Below, in pieces: positions 39,601 to 51,600 of a stretch of DNA of 64,000 bases. A model generated the notes under the pieces. It was not told where the DNA came from and did no database searches. It worked only from the letters and a program-made list of their open reading frames with translations. The DNA comes from Symsagittifera roscoffensis (Eukaryota; Xenacoelomorpha; Acoela; Convolutidae). How positions within the stretch are numbered: position 1 is the first letter of the stretch; every line of letters starts with the position of its first letter. The stretch spans positions 59,158,338 through 59,222,337 of the forward strand of contig NC_087064.1 in the NCBI RefSeq assembly GCF_963678635.1, in the 5' to 3' direction. The position numbers were made by a program, and so were the translations under genes.

Positions 39601-42600
39601 AAGAAATCATTCCAAGTTGGATTGAGGCATGCTCTTTAGCCAATATAATTTTTTTGCTATATGCAAAATATATCACTCTATACATTACATAGCGTGTGGG
39701 GGATGATTTTTACAAAAACAACGTCAAAAAAAATTGTTAAGTTTTTTTGAAAATTTCATCATTAATTTATTTTAAATTACTCCATAAAAATTAAACCCAG
39801 TCGGAACAATCAGGGCTTTGACCTGATACGAGCAGCCTTGTTACCATTTTTTAGTGAATATAACTTTGCTTATTTTTCTTTTCAAAGATGGAAATGTCAA
39901 AATTTGCAGGAACGAAACTGTCACCAGGGAAAACTCAAAATCATACTTAATCGACATTAGTAAATGTTCATAAAAAAACTAATTACCAAAATAACCTAGA
40001 GCCATGTAAATAATTATCTTTTATATTATGAATATAATCATCAAGCCTCGATTTCTCAACGTTGATAAAAGTTTTAGTTACCGATGGCTCGAACTATGTA
40101 ATGCAGAGTATTCTAACTCTAATTGATATATTTTTTACTTGTTGCTGTTAAGCGAACTTTACTTCTTTAATTTTTCATTCTGTTTTCCTCATTTTAAGAC
40201 TTTGCTCTTCAATCTTTAGAGATAAAACCATCAATGTATTCACTTGTGTGCTCAGATCTTAAAATTTTTGCGAATAAATTTCAGTATCTCGTATAATCTC
40301 GAGTACATCGAATAAAAAACTGTTTTAGATCTACATGGCCATTTGTGGGATAGTGTGCATAGGTATGTCCATGGGCATCTCCTATGGCCTCTCCTCTGCA
40401 TTCGGACTGTTCTACTCTCCCCTACACAACATCCTTCCATTTCTACTACTTGGTAAACAGAATGACTCTTGAACAAACTCTTAGGTCACCTTCATCTAAT
40501 CCTACCTAGCATGTGTTTTAAAGCACCGCTGTCTAAATTGTGGTCTGAATAAGATTTTTTCACGCAATTCTTGATACAAAATTATTTGATTTTTTAGGAC
40601 TGCCTTTTGGTGAACTTTACAGTAATTAATTTTATTTTGGAATTTGGCTTTTATATAAATTTTAAATAATTAACCATTCGCTGAACTCTCCGGGTCGATG
40701 TTTGCCAGTTTTGTTTTGGCCAAAATATTTTACGGCTGAAACATATCAAGCCTGGGTGGAGACGGTCAAAACATACCAGTTTGTGGTCGAGTCGGTCGGA
40801 ACATAAATCGCAAACTTCGACCCAGGTATGACGCAAACGCAAAAACTATTCATATATAATAACCATTCATTTAAAAAAAATGAAAAGAGATTATTTTTGG
40901 ACCTTTTATTGGCGATGGAACCAATCAATTCACGAAATAAGTTTATGGATGTTTTAGGAGCCTCTACAGAATTAAAATATATTTTAAATATAAGACACAA
41001 AAATAATACGGAAAAGAAACCAGGAAAAATCCTGAATCTCTTTACGGTCGTAACATTCGAGTATTCTGTCGTAGGTATCGGAGTGGACGACATGTTTGTG
41101 TTCGTGGCTGCCTGGGACAACCTCGGTGCCCACGAGAAGACACTCCCCCTGCGAGAGAAGATAGGTCACATGACCAAACATGCGGGTGTCTCCATTCTGA
41201 TCACCTCATTAACCGACTTCGCTGCTTTCACCATCGGCGCCATCACGGTAACTCACGCAATTATTCAGTCTTTATCAATCGTTTTTTAAAAGTCGTGATT
41301 GACAGATTTTGCTTGGTTGAGCAAAAATGCAAATAGATAGAAGAAAACATAATATTCCAATAACCCCCCCCCCCCCCCCCCCCACCTCTCTCTCTCCCCA
41401 TTGAACCATATTGCAGCAGAGTAGAATTATTTGTTACTTGACTTGATAAAACGCTAAAAATATCCAAAGAATCAATCCATAATCATCAAATTTGTAGCGC
41501 CTTGCGCCTTTAATAATCAAATTTTGAACAATTAGTGAATTTTTAGGGCTATTTTTTGCAGGTATTATCTAAAGAAGGTACTAGTACTTTTAGAAGACTT
41601 TGTAGATCACAAAATCTCAATTTAACGATAACATACAAATATAGCTCATAAAGCACTGTCGGTGAAGATACTTTTTATTCAGATCATCCCTGCCCTTCGC
41701 TCCTTTTGTATCTTCGCCGCTCTCGGAATCCTCGGTATTTTCTCCGTCACCCTTTTCCTTTTCGCCGGCTGCTTCGCCTACGACCAGAAACGAACGGCCG
41801 CTTCCAGGGACGCCTGTCTGTGCTGTCTGAGACTGCCAGTGGATTATAAACCGAACCAGTGTAGTGAGAACCCTCTCTCAGTAAGAGTATTCGACAAGGT
41901 CATCGCCAGAGGGCTCTCCTACTTGCCTGTCAAGGTTAGCATCAAAAATCTATGATTTCAAAATAGATTTGCGTTCGAAAATCGATTTGGCAAAAGAGGT
42001 TGTCTTTGAAAGTTGGGGTGACTTAGATTTCTAGGGAGCAGGGAGCTACAAATCCGAAACTTACACACAATTACTTTCATGTATTTCTAAAAGAACGCTA
42101 GCAATTGTCTTTTAATCGAAAAAATGTTTTAATTGAAGATTAAAGGGATCTTATTCGTTTCTTATAGATCAGATTTTTGTTCGAAAAGACTCATGGTAAA
42201 ATGTCTAATATCTTTTCTCTGTGTTCAGATAGTGGTGGTTGGAGTGGCTGTGGTTCTGTTGGGGTTCGGAGTGTGGGGGGTTGTGGAGATAGAGCAGGAC
42301 TATCAGCAAGAGTGGTTCATCCCCAAGGGCAACTACTTCTACGACTACCTTCAGATTGCGAATGAGTACTTCCCAGACGACGGGTGGGACGGATACGTTT
42401 ACATGGGTAAATACAACCAAGTATATTTCTACAATTCTATATTTCCGTATATTCCTTTCAAGATTTTGCTTCCAAAAACAAAAGAAGCTAATGATGTTTT
42501 GACAATTCCATCTTTCTTTTCTAGATATTCCTTTCATAATTGCTTCCAAAAATGAAAGAACAAGACGGCTATGTTGATTTGAAAAGTAGTCGAATCACCA

Positions 42601-45600
42601 TTGCAACTTCAGAGCCGTTAAAGCAAAGTGTTTACCCAATTACGGATCGATATTGCAATTCTGACAAGTTGTCATTTTCGCGAAAACAGTTTTCCCCTAA
42701 CTGGCGGGATATGCTTCAACTAAATTTTCGATTCATAAGCTTATGCAGACACCCTTTTTAACAAAAGTTAATACTTACCACAAAACTTTTTTTCTTCATT
42801 TTGAAAAGTAAGAATGAAAGACTGTTGAGGACTGGTACTTCTACCCCGTGACCAGTATTTTCTGAGTTTCTGCTCTTATAATAGTACTATTCAGCTCTTT
42901 TTATCCCCCCCCCCCCACCTTGCATGAGCATCAATTTTATTGTGAAGCTAGTGGTTTTACAAGGTTGAGTAACGAGACCAAATATGTTTGTCAAGGCCTA
43001 GTTATACCGCATGCCAATTTTCACAAAAGTTGGTAAAATCAAAAGAAATCTTTTACATAAAAAAATGGCAGATGGGGGCAGGAAAAAGAGCCTACTATTC
43101 TTATCTAATTCAGGTAATCCTTATTCAGGTAGCATCGACTACTACTCCAGGAAGGATGCCCTGCTGTCGATGGAGAGTGACCTGGGAGGGGTGAGGGGGG
43201 TGACTGGAGCCAGTCTGGACTTCTGGCTAGAGGCATTCTACGACTGGACTGCGGCCACTACCAACTCCACATACACTCCATACATCACTGCAGGTAAAAG
43301 AAGATAATAGTTTAATATAGTTGACTGACTTTTTAATGAAGAAAAAACAGGACAATAAAACTGGTAGTTTTAGGGCACTTTTTGAACGGTGTACATTAAG
43401 ATCAAAAATATCGTGTTTTTAACGCGCTCCCTTCATCCTCACGAATTTGTATTAGTTCCTAAAGTTTTTGACCAATTTTAAGGATTGTTTTTGCTCAATT
43501 TTCTTCCGGCTCAGTTTTCTTCCTTTCTGTATGTCGGTTTTTCTTTCAAATGATAACTTCTTGAGTGATGCGATTTGGTCAGGTGAGCCGAGTAGCAGTG
43601 CCAACTTCGACCACCTAGTGCACCAGTTCATCACTGAGGTGGGAGAGGGCAGTGCTTATAGGTCTGATGTACAGTTCAACGAAGCAGACAACAGAGTACT
43701 CGTGAGTCATTTTTAACTGACCCTAGAGTGAACATATTTTGCAATTTTCTGCGCCACAAAAAATTTTTTGGTAGAAAAAATCGTTTTGTCAATGAGCATT
43801 TTGGATAATTTGGACAAAAAATGTTTTTTTTTGGCGCGCAACACTGAATGTTTATAAATCATTAACTTACAGTAAGTTTAATGCACTGATAAAGTTCTGC
43901 AGATTTAAAATGAAATATCGCTCACATATTCAATTGACAACAAAAATGTTTTTACTACTGCATAAAAAAGTTTTCTCGGGGAAAATATAATTGCATTGCA
44001 GTTGTTTGGAGTTTGTGCTGGGCGTTTATCAGTACCGAAGTACAACAGTGCTGAAACTGAAAATTGTTCACCAGTGCCGAAAATTAAGGATATTTGAAAA
44101 TTTTGAATCTTAGTCTCAAATTGTTGGCAATTTGCTTGAATAATGTTTTGCTTTGGAGAGAAACCGAGAAGAAAATTTGACCATTTGCTGAGTTAATTGT
44201 TTATTCAGAAAATTTAATGACACCGGGCTCGGGAATTTTTGTAACAACAAGCGGCATCAATTAAAATGGCCATTTTTGATTTTTCAACTTCCGTCTATTT
44301 GAGTTAATTTTCTTGTCAGTGATTTGGGATGATTAAAAACAGTATTCAAATAATATTCGGCACCGTTGAACTACATTTTGATTTTCGGTACTGTTGTACT
44401 TTTGCACTGTTGTACTTTGGCACTGTTGTACTGTATCGCTTGTGCTATTGAGGAAAACTTTACCTTTTTCTTATCGTGATTTAAGCCTTTTGATATTTTT
44501 CCAGCATAAAGGGTGCTTTTTACATGATGGAAAAATTTCAACCAATAAGAATCGCTAACGTGCCTATTTGCTAAATGATTTTGCACAAAATTGATGTCAA
44601 AATTAGCAGAAAATGAATTTTAGCAATACATTCAATTTTATTCGTGCAAGTGTTGAATAAATTTTGTTTTAATTTTCAATTTTTAAATGGAAATGTTTTA
44701 AGTTTTTTGCAATACGTCTTGGATCTGACAAAATTTTAAATTTCATTGGTCTGCTTACTTTGCAATCATTCAATTTTAACTTTAATGGCCTGAATGTATT
44801 TCCTTAAACTGAGATTTTTGATCACTTAACTCTAATTAGCTGAAATTTTTTTTCCATCATTCGGTCTCTCTATTGTAAAAATTTCCACCCAGCTCATGTA
44901 CCCGGTGAGATAATCTCATTTTTGTTACGACTTTCCCAGAAAGTAATAATTATCTATCCAGAGTGGTTTTTATTCAGACCAATTCTCAAAAATGTTTCCC
45001 TCGGGTGATCAATACATGAATGTTTTTGGTCTTAGAGGGAGCGCGCTCACCACTAGAATATCTTGACTTAAAGATGGTTGTGAGCCGCTCACTAAAAAAC
45101 TAATGGGACTATAATAGCAATGTGATACTTTGATACTGAAATGTTAACGCGCATTATTTACGCGTGGCAAATTATCCAGCACCACAAAATCGTTCCAAGT
45201 TCAATTGAGGCAGGCTAATTGGTCTTATTGATTCCATAGACGATTCTTAATTTTTAGCTTAAAATTAGGGTCTGAGAGGGGCATTGTAAAAGATTTTTTA
45301 AAATCAAATAATGAAAAAATGCATGACCTGTACCGGCAAAAAAGGAACTGAAATTGATTTATGTAGAGATAATCTAGAAAAAACTTTTAAAAATTAAATT
45401 ACTCTGATTTGATTCAAAATAAAAATTTAAGTTTGATACCAAAATATTGCAGCAAACAGGGGCAGATCTAGGATTTTCTCGAGGGTAGGGGCGAATTGAG
45501 TTACCGAGATGAGGTCCCAGAACGCTATAAAAACTCTATTTGGACAAAAAATTTCGTGCACTATTTTTAGGCACTTTTTGGAGCATTTTGATTTAAAAAA

Positions 45601-48600
45601 TTGCAACTAAAAAAGCGCACTCCCCTCAAAATTAATATATATTGGAGCCAAATGCACCTTTAGAAATATTTTAGGGTCAGTCCGCCAAACATGGATTTCT
45701 TAAGAAGTGCCAAAGGGGGACCCTTTGGGTCAGCAGGGGTCGATACCCTGAGGGGGGCATCCGCTGGCTGCAACAATCAATTTCAATTTCATCAAAGCCA
45801 AATCAAAACGATATTTTTGCTGTTTTTCACAAAGAGTTGTATACAATTTTTGTACTTACTCGAATTGATTTAAATGCCTTTTAGGACTCTTTTCAAATGT
45901 TTAATATATAAACTTTGAAAGTTCACAGTCTAAATTTTCTAAGCATTTTATGCTGATTTTTACCTGTTTCAGTCTCAAAAACTTTCTGAACATTTCAACG
46001 AATACACAAATTATATACACAAAAAAATCAAGAAAAAAATAAAAAATTTTCTCTTTTCTACCAAATTTTCCACAGAAATGTATGATTTGCGGTACATAAC
46101 TGTCCTTGCTTCCTGTTACACTGACAGAAATATCATTCTTGAGGACAATTTTATGTCAAGCTTTGCATCTTAAATCTACAAAAATTGTTCCTTCTTATGT
46201 CTAAAGAAAATGATTTTTTTTCCATCTGCTGAAAAAATCCGTTGAAATCTATTCCAATAATTTCATTGTGCAAATATGTTACCTTAAATCAATGTTATAC
46301 TATTTAATTTCATTTTTTATCTGAAGTTGCTCAATAGGGGCTGTTTTTGCGTTCTTCAGACGGATTTTGTTAATCGCAATGAGCTGTCCCATAAGAACAC
46401 CCAATAAAAGATCTTATAAAATCAAATAAAATATCTTTACCAAACAATCAATTGATGGCATGTCATGCAAAAATTAGATTTGTCTACTCGTGGTAATTTA
46501 AACTCCCTTGATGTCTCCAGTTTGCATGCATAAGGTGAGCGCAGTTATTTACTCAGCGATGTGAAGAAATTGCGATGGTTTTTACGACTGACCAATTACG
46601 AATGTGTGATGATAATTGGTACATTGATTTTTTATCTAAAAAGAAAGTATACCAATAACGGTTTAAAACAGGGGCACAACAGCTGTTCGCCGTATGAGCT
46701 GTACAGCTTTTGTGTTGGTCCTTTACCCAGTGGATAAATGGTCTTAAAAATATTACAAACCATTTTAAAAAGTTAAAGATGTAGTTTTTTTTCGAGTTAA
46801 ATAATAATTTGACCAATTACTTGCCCTGAATTCTTCACATCGCGTATGAAACAAGCCAGGTGAAAATCAAGGCGTAATTTACCGCGAGTTGACAAAATTT
46901 AATGTGTCTAGACAATCTTGAGGGGAGCGGTGGTGAAGTGGTTACGTCTCCGCCTCTCAATCGAAAGGTCGGATGTTCGCGGCCCACCATGATCCGTGCT
47001 CGTTGCTTGAGGGTGAGGCAATATTACCCAGCCCAGAAAAATAACCAAAAAAAATTGCATGTAGTTCTTAAACAGGGGCACAACAGCGGTTCGCCGTGAT
47101 GAGCTGTACAGTGTGCTCTTAATGTGCGTAGAATAGATATTTGAGAGGGGCATTGTAGATTTCTGCCAAAATATTTGATTTTTTAATGTTTATTCTTTTT
47201 ATGCTTTAATTCCATTAATAATTAGAATCAGCAACTTTACTTACTTTTGACTGAAAACACTAAACTTAGTAGTTGGACGCCCATGATGGCCGTTTTTTAG
47301 GTACTATTGTGATTCTTGTTGTCTTTCATTGACTAACCGTCATTAATTTGGTATTGTTGTGTGCAGAGGTCCCGCATGTCAGTGAAGTTTGCCAAGACGG
47401 AAACTTCCTCGGAGGGCATAGGAGCCATGGACAGGGCCAGAGCCGCAGTGGACGATGGGTCCCTGTGGAGTGCGGAAGACGTGTTTGTGTTCACAGATGC
47501 CATGCTCACATGGGAGGGCGACAAGGTATATACACATTTGATACAAAACACAAGAACAATGCATGTTGGTAAGGCTTGAGTTTTCAGAGCGTCAGATCGT
47601 GTGTTCGATTCCCTGCTATAGCAATAATGGCGGGAGGATGATCTCTCAGTTGACCACCAGCTTCGGGTCTAAAACAGCCTGCCCGATTTAGGCTGCAATA
47701 TGGGATTTTGTTGACACCAAAAAACTCTCTCGAGTCGCCAAAAAGATCTTTGCTCAGCGAAATGAATCAGTTGGAATGTGAGAAATAATAGGGACTATCT
47801 TTAGCAGCCTTTGATAGGCTGAGCAGCCTTTGGTAGTTCCTCTGCGATTCAAAGAAACAAAAAACGTCTGAAATCGTTTTTATTTCTTGAAAAACTACCC
47901 GCCCCCTCAAGAATTTCTTAAAACCGACCTGTCTATAATGTATAATGTTTATGAAGTTTCTGCGATCTTCAAATGGACGAAAAGTTATATCTTATCTGCA
48001 GGTCATCAGACTGGAACTGTTCCGGAACGTGGGTCTGGCATTCGTCGTGGTCTTCTTGGTGTGCATGGTACTAATCGCCAACATCGTCACTGTGCTACTC
48101 GTGTTGGCTTGTGTCATGTTCACACTAGTCAGTATACTTAATCATATTTCATGCGAATTAATTGAAACTTTTGATATCATTGCTTTTTATGGAAGGCAAC
48201 TTTAGTTGGTACCTTTGCACCATGGTTTAACAACTGATGGATGCAAAGGTTTGATCGAAATTATTTTTCCATTCCTCAGTGGTCAAATGATTTGTCTTGA
48301 AAAAACTGACCGATTAATTTTCAGCTATTTTTTCATACAGTTTGAATAAAAGAAGCTGCTAAAATAAAATCAAAATTGACTAAGAAAAGATTGCGAATAT
48401 CAAGTTTTGAGCTCGGGCTGCAAGCTTAACCTTCAAATATTTTCCCCATCGCCATTTAACTTTAATGGTATCGCGACAAATTCTTGGGTCGAGGTGTTCC
48501 ATTTATATTGGGACCGTCTCGACCAAATATTGGCATGTTTTGATCGTCTATGCTAAATTTCGGTATTATTTGACTTTGTCGGCCAAATTTCGGTATGTTC

Positions 48601-51600
48601 CGACTTTCTCGACCCAAGAAAAAAGTGTTCGACGTTGCTCGACCCAGTTCAGACACATGTTTCTAATTTATTGATCAAATTTGATAATTTTTTATTATCT
48701 TGTACTTTTTTGATCCCACATAGATATATTTTGACCTTTTTTACCAAAAAATTGTAACAGATTGAACAAAAAAATTGACCAAAAAAATTAAATAAAAAAA
48801 ATAAAATACTTTTTTTCATCAATTCATCCCCTCAAACGGTACTATGAACTGCCAAGGGATTTATTTAGCGTCTGTACCACCAATATGATCGAATGACTTG
48901 CCTGAATTCAATTCGGAACGCATCAATCCACCACTTACGCGTCTTATAGGTACGCAAAATATCGCGCGTTAATTATCCCAAAGTGGCCAAATTAGCAATC
49001 TTCAAACCCCCATATTTTTACAAAAAAGGTGTTTTTTTTTCATTTGGGCTCCGGGTAACTGGAGATGATATTAAAAAAACTCTCGTCGGATGAGCAAGTT
49101 AGAACAAAAAAGCTCATATCAGGGCGAAGCCCTGAATGTTTCGACTGCCTTTTAAGTTCTGTGGAGTAGCGTTTGCTCTGAAAAAAATAATTGTTTTTTT
49201 TTCAAAACCATCCCCCTACACGATTTGTAAAGTAAAAATATATCGATATTCCGTCGTTTTTTTTTCAATAATTTGAACAACAAAACTGTTCATATCAGGG
49301 CCAAACCCTGGATATTCCGACTGCCTAGCAAGGTCTATGGAGTAGCGTTCCCTTCAAAAAAAATTGTTAAGTTGTCAAAAAAAAAACATAATTTTTGTCG
49401 TATTTTTTTTAAAAGTCATTTCCCCACAAGCTACAAACTACCAAATAATGAAATTTCTACATAGCCAAATCAAAACAGCTCAAATAACACGCTTCAACTT
49501 GTTTTGGAACAATTTCTATGCCGAATTATATTTCCGCTGTCTTGTTAATAGCACAAAATACATCGCGTGCTAACAGGCCAAAACCAGCTTAACTGGCATT
49601 TTTTTATACCCATATAATTTTATAAAAAAACTATCACAAATAAAAAAAAATTGTATGATTCTTTCACAGTTTTAAATGATTGTCAAGGGGCTTTCAATTC
49701 CTGCACTAGTTGAGATATTTGAGCTATGGATTGAGCAGTTCTAGTAGTTTGAGTAGTTCCAAAGTGCTGGTCGGTACTACTGCTGTGTTTTGCAATTTAA
49801 CAACAACAATATAAATTATTATCATAAAAATCATAATCATAAAAAAATATTTAAAAAAAATCATAATGGTAATCATAATAAACATGATATAAAACTCATA
49901 ATAATAATAATAACAAAACTGCTCGTATCAGGGCGAAACCTTGAGTGTTCCGACTGCCTTTTAAGTTGCATAGAGTAGTGATTGTTTTGAAAAAAAGATA
50001 AAATTTTCAAAACACCTTTTGTTTTCAGTCTTTATTAGTGAAAATTATCTCCCATGCGCATATAGCAGAAGATTAAATGAACCAAATAGCATGCATCCAA
50101 TAAATTTGGAACAATTTCTAAGATGGATCGAACCTCCGTGTACGCGGTATAGTAGCACAAAAAATGCCGAGCGTTAATTATCTCAAATTGACGATCTTTA
50201 AACCCGCACAACTTTACAATTTATCTTTTTAAGTTTGAACTCAAAGCGATGCAACAATAGCTTTTGACTGATATGAAAAAATTCAGTCAGAAAATTGTGT
50301 TAAAAACTCGAAACGTTTGTAAAGAAAAAACATTCCCGAGCACAAATAATCCGTCACTTTCTTCAAAAGTTGGAACGATAATCATAATTATATTAATAAT
50401 AATAATCATAATAAAATTAATAATCATCATAATAATAATTTTAATGAAAATAACATGATTCATAATAACAATAACCAGGCTTGTTTTATCAGGGCAAAGC
50501 ACTGAAGATTCTAACTGGCCATTAATTTGTCTCAAATCGTTTTTAGTACATGAAATTATTACAAACTAAATTTTAGGCTGATAAAATCAAAAAGTTATAA
50601 CTTCAGTCGTTTAAGGAATTAATAAGACCAATTAGCTCGCCTCAATTCAATTTCGAACGATAATGAAAAAAATTATCATATTGTTATTTCAGCAGCAAAG
50701 ACGCACTTTAGTCGAGTGTAAGTATACTCGCTTGGAAATCACAATATTTCAGGATTGATGCCCATACGCATTCTATTGTTCTAAAATTGGCGTGAGTGAA
50801 GAAAACGCCCCGGGTATATATATTCCTGATTTTCTGCGAAAGTCGGAACAATAATCATAATCATCATAATAATAGTGATAAAAATAATAAGACTGCTCGC
50901 ATCAAGGCGAAGCCCTGAATGCTTCGGCTGCCTTTAATGTCTATGGAGCAGTAATAACATGAAAAAAGTTCAAATTAAATGTAACAAAACAAAATAAACG
51001 TTTTTTAATAGAAAATTGAGATTTGTAAAAACCATCCCCCACACGCCATACAAAGTACAAGTGATAAATTTTACTCCTAGTAACAAATCAATTATGGCAA
51101 ATAAGCTTTCGTCAACAATTTTTAAGACGGATTGAATCTCCTGTTACAGGTTAGTAGCGCGAAATATATCGCGCGTTAATTGTCCCAATCTAGCCAAAGT
51201 TGCCATCTTCAAGCCCCCATAATTTTACAAAAAATGATCACAAGTGAACTATCTTTTCAAGTTTAAGCTCAGTATAACATTAATTACTGAATGATATAAA
51301 AAAATTCCGTCAAAAATGGCTAGTAAAAAGTCGAAATTTGTCTGAAGAAAACAACCACCCCGAGCACAAATATTTTTTAACTTTCGTTAGGAAAGTCGGG
51401 ACAATAATCATAAAAAAATAACTTGTTTTTAATTGCGGTTTGTTAGATTGATTATATGGTATAATTCATCAATTATCGAGCACCGAGGGAACTTGAACGG
51501 ACGCTGAAGGCTCTACAGCCTGTTAGAAAGCGCTGTATTAGAGCGTTACTGTTTTATCCTAGTAACCATTTGTCAGTGAATTTTTACACTATTTTTATTT

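Larger units (their letters stand above)
43702..47366. other. Intron 12 with several small elements
   Basis: Holds an inverted-repeat element (44028-44440), a family A core fragment (about 45135-45240), a family B copy (45465-45770), a terminal-inverted-repeat element (46556-46843) and a tRNA-derived SINE-like piece (46922-47130). No coding exon seen. Confidence 0.55.

Noticed and set aside
40746-41289. Frames of 124 and 153 codons around exon 8
   Set aside because: The minus frame is a shadow. The plus frame runs from intron into exon 8, and only its exon part is real coding sequence.
48471-48662. CRISPR-like array
   Set aside because: Units are contiguous 30-base tandem repeats without unique spacers, in animal DNA.
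51480-51600. Possible minus-strand tRNA gene
   Set aside because: A B-box-like GTTCAAGTTCCC is present, but I could not pair acceptor or D stems into a cloverleaf.
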